Below the pieces are notes generated by a model, which worked only from the letters and a program-made list of their open reading frames with translations, made no database searches and had not been told where the DNA came from. A program made the translations under genes and the position numbers. A DNA stretch of 14,629 bases from Pseudonocardia sp. GTDB lineage: Bacteria > Actinomycetota > Actinomycetes > Mycobacteriales > Pseudonocardiaceae. Location: assembly GCA_030147065.1 (NCBI GenBank), contig JASLAP010000063.1, positions 1 to 14,629 on the forward strand, given 5' to 3'. This document shows, one piece after another, positions 12,571-14,629 of the stretch. Within the stretch, counting starts at the first letter, position 1. Every line of letters starts with the position of its first letter.

Positions 12571-12624
12571 GGGCGTGTCCGTTCGATCCCCGACGACGGG
12601 TTCGGCCCCCGGTCCCCCGGCGCG

Positions 12625-13554
12625 TCAGTCGTCGGCCGGGTCGCCGCCGTCCAGCTCGATCAGCACGGCCATCGCGTCGGGATCGCCGGAGTCGGCCGCG
12701 CTCTGCAGGTACCAGCGGGCCTCGTCCGGGCGGCCGGCGTCGACCAGGAAGTAGCCCATGGTCGCGGCCCAGCCCGGCTCGGCGTGCCGCTGCGCCTCCC
12801 GGAACTCCAGCTCGGCACCGGCCGCGTCGCCGCGCACGTTCAGCAGGAACTGCCCGTAGGCGGTGTGCGCGCGCAGGGCGCCCAGCTCGCCGGCGCGCCG
12901 GTAGTAGGCCTCGGCCTCGTCGGCCAGGCCCTGCACCGTCCGGACCTCGGCCAGCGCGACCAGGGTGTCCGGGCGGTTCTCGTCGGCGTAGGTCTCGGCG
13001 GCCGTGATCGCGCCGGTGGGGTCGCCCGCCTCCAGGTGCATGGCCACCAGGTTCGCCCCGGCCTGCGGGTCGCCCGCCTCGGCCGCCCGGGCCAGCACCT
13101 GCAGGGCCTCGCCGAGGCGGTCGCCGTCGCGCAGCAGGATGGCCAGGTCGTTGGCCGCGCCCAGCTCGCCGGAGGAGACCGCCAGCCGGAACGCGTCCTC
13201 GGCCCGTTCCCGGTCGCCGATCTCGGCGTAGGCGACGCCGAGCCGCCCGGCGTAGCGGACCTCGCCCTGCTCGACCAGCGGGCCCAGCCAGTCCACCGCC
13301 GCCCGCCAGCTGCCGCTGTCCAGGTAGGCGCGGACCAGCAGGTCACCGGCCGACGGCTCGCCGATGGCCACGGCCTGCCGGAGGATCTCCACGGCGTCCA
13401 CCGCGCGTCCGGTGTCGATCAGCGCGGCACCCTCGGCGGACAGCGGCTCGGTGGTCGGCAGCGGGCTGGGCTCGACGAACTCCACCGGCTGCTGGGCCTG
13501 CTGGACGGTGTCGCCGGCCGGTGGGGGCTGCGAGGTCGGCAGCGGGATGGTCAT
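12625..13554 (-). CDS. TPR/Sel1-like repeat protein
   Basis: The 309-residue acidic protein is made of helical repeats of tetratricopeptide/Sel1 type from about 38 to 300. Examples are RAEDAFRLAVSSGELGAANDLAILL (117-141), GEALQVLARAAEAGDPQAGANLVAM (148-172), EAEAYYRRAGELGALRAHTAYGQFL (213-237) and DEARWYLQSAADSGDPDAMAVLIEL (277-301). The first 37 residues are a Pro/Gln/Glu-rich flexible segment. I see no signal peptide or membrane helix, so it is probably cytoplasmic. Such repeats act as protein-binding scaffolds; the partner is unknown. Its place between two glycosyltransferases suggests an accessory role in envelope glycan assembly, which is inference. The ATG at 13554 follows a GGGGGAA purine run. 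It is 48 bp after the GT2 stop, with a perfect 18-bp palindrome between them. Confidence 0.85.
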   Translation of the reverse strand: MTIPLPTSQPPPAGDTVQQAQQPVEFVEPSPLPTTEPLSAEGAALIDTGRAVDAVEILRQAVAIGEPSAGDLLVRAYLDSGSWRAAVDWLGPLVEQGEVRYAGRLGVAYAEIGDRERAEDAFRLAVSSGELGAANDLAILLRDGDRLGEALQVLARAAEAGDPQAGANLVAMHLEAGDPTGAITAAETYADENRPDTLVALAEVRTVQGLADEAEAYYRRAGELGALRAHTAYGQFLLNVRGDAAGAELEFREAQRHAEPGWAATMGYFLVDAGRPDEARWYLQSAADSGDPDAMAVLIELDGGDPADD

Positions 13555-13572
13555 CGTTCCCCCACTCGATCA

Positions 13573-13590
13573 GGTGGTGGGCCCACCACC
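13573..13590. promoter_or_regulatory. Perfect 18-bp palindrome between GT2 and TPR genes
   Basis: GGTGGTGGGCCCACCACC is fully self-complementary with no spacer. It begins 12 bp past the GT2 stop and ends 18 bp before the TPR start. As RNA it could fold as a 7-bp stem with a GGCC loop; as DNA it could be an operator. Which applies is open. Confidence 0.5.
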
Positions 13591-13602
13591 GCGCGCCGGC
13601 CG

Positions 13603-14493
13603 TCACCTGCGGTAGGTCGCTATCACCATTCTGTACGCGGTGCGGCGGATCCGCTCGGGTACCAGACGGTACCCTCCGCGCACGACCACGTTGCGCAGGT
13701 ACTGCGCCCGGCTGGTGAACCCGAGCCGCCGGAACCGGCGCTGGATGGCCAGCTCGGCGCGCAGCTGGCGCCAGCCGCCGCGCCGCGCGTACGCCCCGGC
13801 CCCGACCCGGTACTTGACCAGCGGCTCGGCCACGTTCGCCACCCGGGCCCCGGCCACGATCATCTTCGCCCAGAGCAGGTAGTCCTCCATCAGGGCGAAG
13901 TCGGTGTACCCGCCGACGCCGCGGACCGCGGAGCGCCGGTAGACGACGGTGGGGTGGTTGAACGGGTCGGCGAACCGGGCCCGGGCCAGGATGTCCGCGG
14001 GGTCGGTCGGCGGGGTGCGGGTGCCGACGATGTCGTCGGGGTCCGCACCGAACTCCAGCAGCCCCGACCCGACCAGGTCGGCGCCGGCCTCGATGATCGG
14101 CATCTGGACGGCGAACCGGTGCGGCAGGCTGATGTCGTCGGCGTCCATCCGGGCCACCACCTCGTGCCGGCAGAAGGTGAGCCCGGCGTCCAGCGCCATC
14201 CCCAGGCCGACGTTGCGGTCCAGCTCGACCAGCTCGACGGGCACCGGGCTGGACGCGGCCAGCTCGGCCAGCCGGTCGGCCAGCGGCACGCCGACCGGGC
14301 CGTCCCGGACGATCACCACCTGGTCCGGGCGGCGGGTCTGCTCGTCGACGGTGGACCGGAACGCCGCGCTGAGGTGGTCGGGGTCGTCGCCGGCCCAGAC
14401 CGGCAGCAGCACGGACAGCGGCTCGGGCAACGGTTCCCCCGGTTTCGTCACGCTCGGTGGTGGACGGCGGGCGATCACTGTCACCCGCGACAC
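13603..14493 (-). CDS. GT2 family glycosyltransferase (AmsE-like)
   Basis: The 296-residue protein is a GT-A fold family 2 glycosyltransferase, using a nucleotide-sugar donor on the cytoplasmic side of the membrane. Visible motifs are PLSVLLPVWAGDDPDHL (25-41), VVIVRDGP (59-66), LDRNVGLGMALDAGL (91-105), the metal-binding DADD (117-120) in RMDADDISLPHR, FNHPTVVYRRSAV (178-190), and GGYTDFALMEDYLLWAKM (194-211) carrying the E203-D204 catalytic-base region. The overall form resembles AmsE-type exopolysaccharide enzymes. There are no membrane helices, but the basic C-terminus (RRFRRLGF, RRTAYR) may contact lipid. The start is uncertain: I use the GTG at 14493, about 37 nt past a TAGGGT -10, but GTGs at 14565 and 14484 are in frame. 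The sugar and acceptor are unknown; nearby manC makes mannose plausible, not shown. Confidence 0.88.
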   Translation of the reverse strand: MSRVTVIARRPPPSVTKPGEPLPEPLSVLLPVWAGDDPDHLSAAFRSTVDEQTRRPDQVVIVRDGPVGVPLADRLAELAASSPVPVELVELDRNVGLGMALDAGLTFCRHEVVARMDADDISLPHRFAVQMPIIEAGADLVGSGLLEFGADPDDIVGTRTPPTDPADILARARFADPFNHPTVVYRRSAVRGVGGYTDFALMEDYLLWAKMIVAGARVANVAEPLVKYRVGAGAYARRGGWRQLRAELAIQRRFRRLGFTSRAQYLRNVVVRGGYRLVPERIRRTAYRMVIATYRR

Positions 14494-14530
14494 GCGCCGA
14501 TGGTCGCCGATCGGGTGCGCGCGTTGATGC

Positions 14531-14536
14531 ACCCTA
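14531..14536 (-). promoter_or_regulatory. -10 element upstream of the GT2 gene
   Basis: TAGGGT on the minus strand inside CGCCCTAGGGT, the same 11-mer found at the wbbL-like promoter. No start codon falls 6-8 nt downstream, so this transcript would carry a leader of about 30 nt to the GTG at 14493. Confidence 0.45.
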
Positions 14537-14604
14537 GGGCGCGTCGCCGCGCTGCCCGGGCACACCCCGGCCGACCCGGTAACGGCGGCCGGCGGAGGTG
14601 CGAG

Positions 14605-14629
14605 GTGGACGGACGTGAGTCACCCGTTC
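14605..14629 (+). CDS. Possible start of a divergent gene, cut off by the window end
   Basis: GGAGG (14594-14598) is followed 6 nt later by GTG at 14605, reading V-D-G-R-E-S-P-V to the edge. A second GTG at 14615 is in another frame. The divergent placement, 111 bp from the GT2 start, is reasonable for a real gene, but eight codons say nothing about its identity. Confidence 0.3.

Overview
The window is chromosomal DNA from a very GC-rich actinomycete. A Pseudonocardiaceae member such as Pseudonocardia is my best guess, from composition and gene content; I could not run a database search. The gene content matches a core actinobacterial locus that in Mycobacterium tuberculosis runs roughly from manA (Rv3255c) to wbbL1 (Rv3265c). 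The window combines three themes: GDP-mannose supply (manA, pmmA, manC) with cell-envelope glycosyltransferases, coenzyme F420 assembly (fbiA, fbiB), and a WhiB-class developmental regulator.

Layout, left to right. On the minus strand, transcribed right to left, are DUF3499, pmmA, a Trm112-like protein, a SIS/PGI-C-like protein and manA (1-4470). Divergent from DUF3499 is a plus-strand zincin-like gene (4559-5038). It converges on a minus-strand whiB gene (5130-5594), with a 61-bp near-perfect hairpin between them. Divergent from whiB is a plus-strand site-2-protease-like membrane gene (5747-6520). It meets, tail to tail with 4 bp between, a minus-strand run read as alkA-like glycosylase, fbiA, fbiB and NUDIX hydrolase (6525-10532). 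Next, still on the minus strand, come a glycosyltransferase in the wbbL position and manC (10702-12557), then a second GT2 glycosyltransferase and a TPR/Sel1-like protein (12625-14493). A possible plus-strand gene start lies at the right edge.

How the genes work together. manA, pmmA and manC encode the complete route from fructose-6-phosphate to GDP-mannose, the mannose donor for mannolipids, lipoglycans and glycoproteins. The two GT2 enzymes and the TPR protein next to manC suggest envelope glycan assembly. fbiA and fbiB build the F420 side chain. whiB, of the WhiB2/WhmD class, ties the region to septation or development.

Regulatory style. At least six genes have a TANNNT -10 hexamer only 6-8 nt before a GTG start, which predicts leaderless transcripts. 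manA, Trm112, manC and whiB instead have clear Shine-Dalgarno sequences. Inverted repeats stand out: a 63-bp palindromic element lies in frame inside the 5' end of fbiB, a 61-bp hairpin lies between converging genes, and a 78-bp concentric inverted repeat lies between manC and alkA. No stretch over 300 bp lacks a gene. I see no tRNA, rRNA, CRISPR array, transposase or phage gene.
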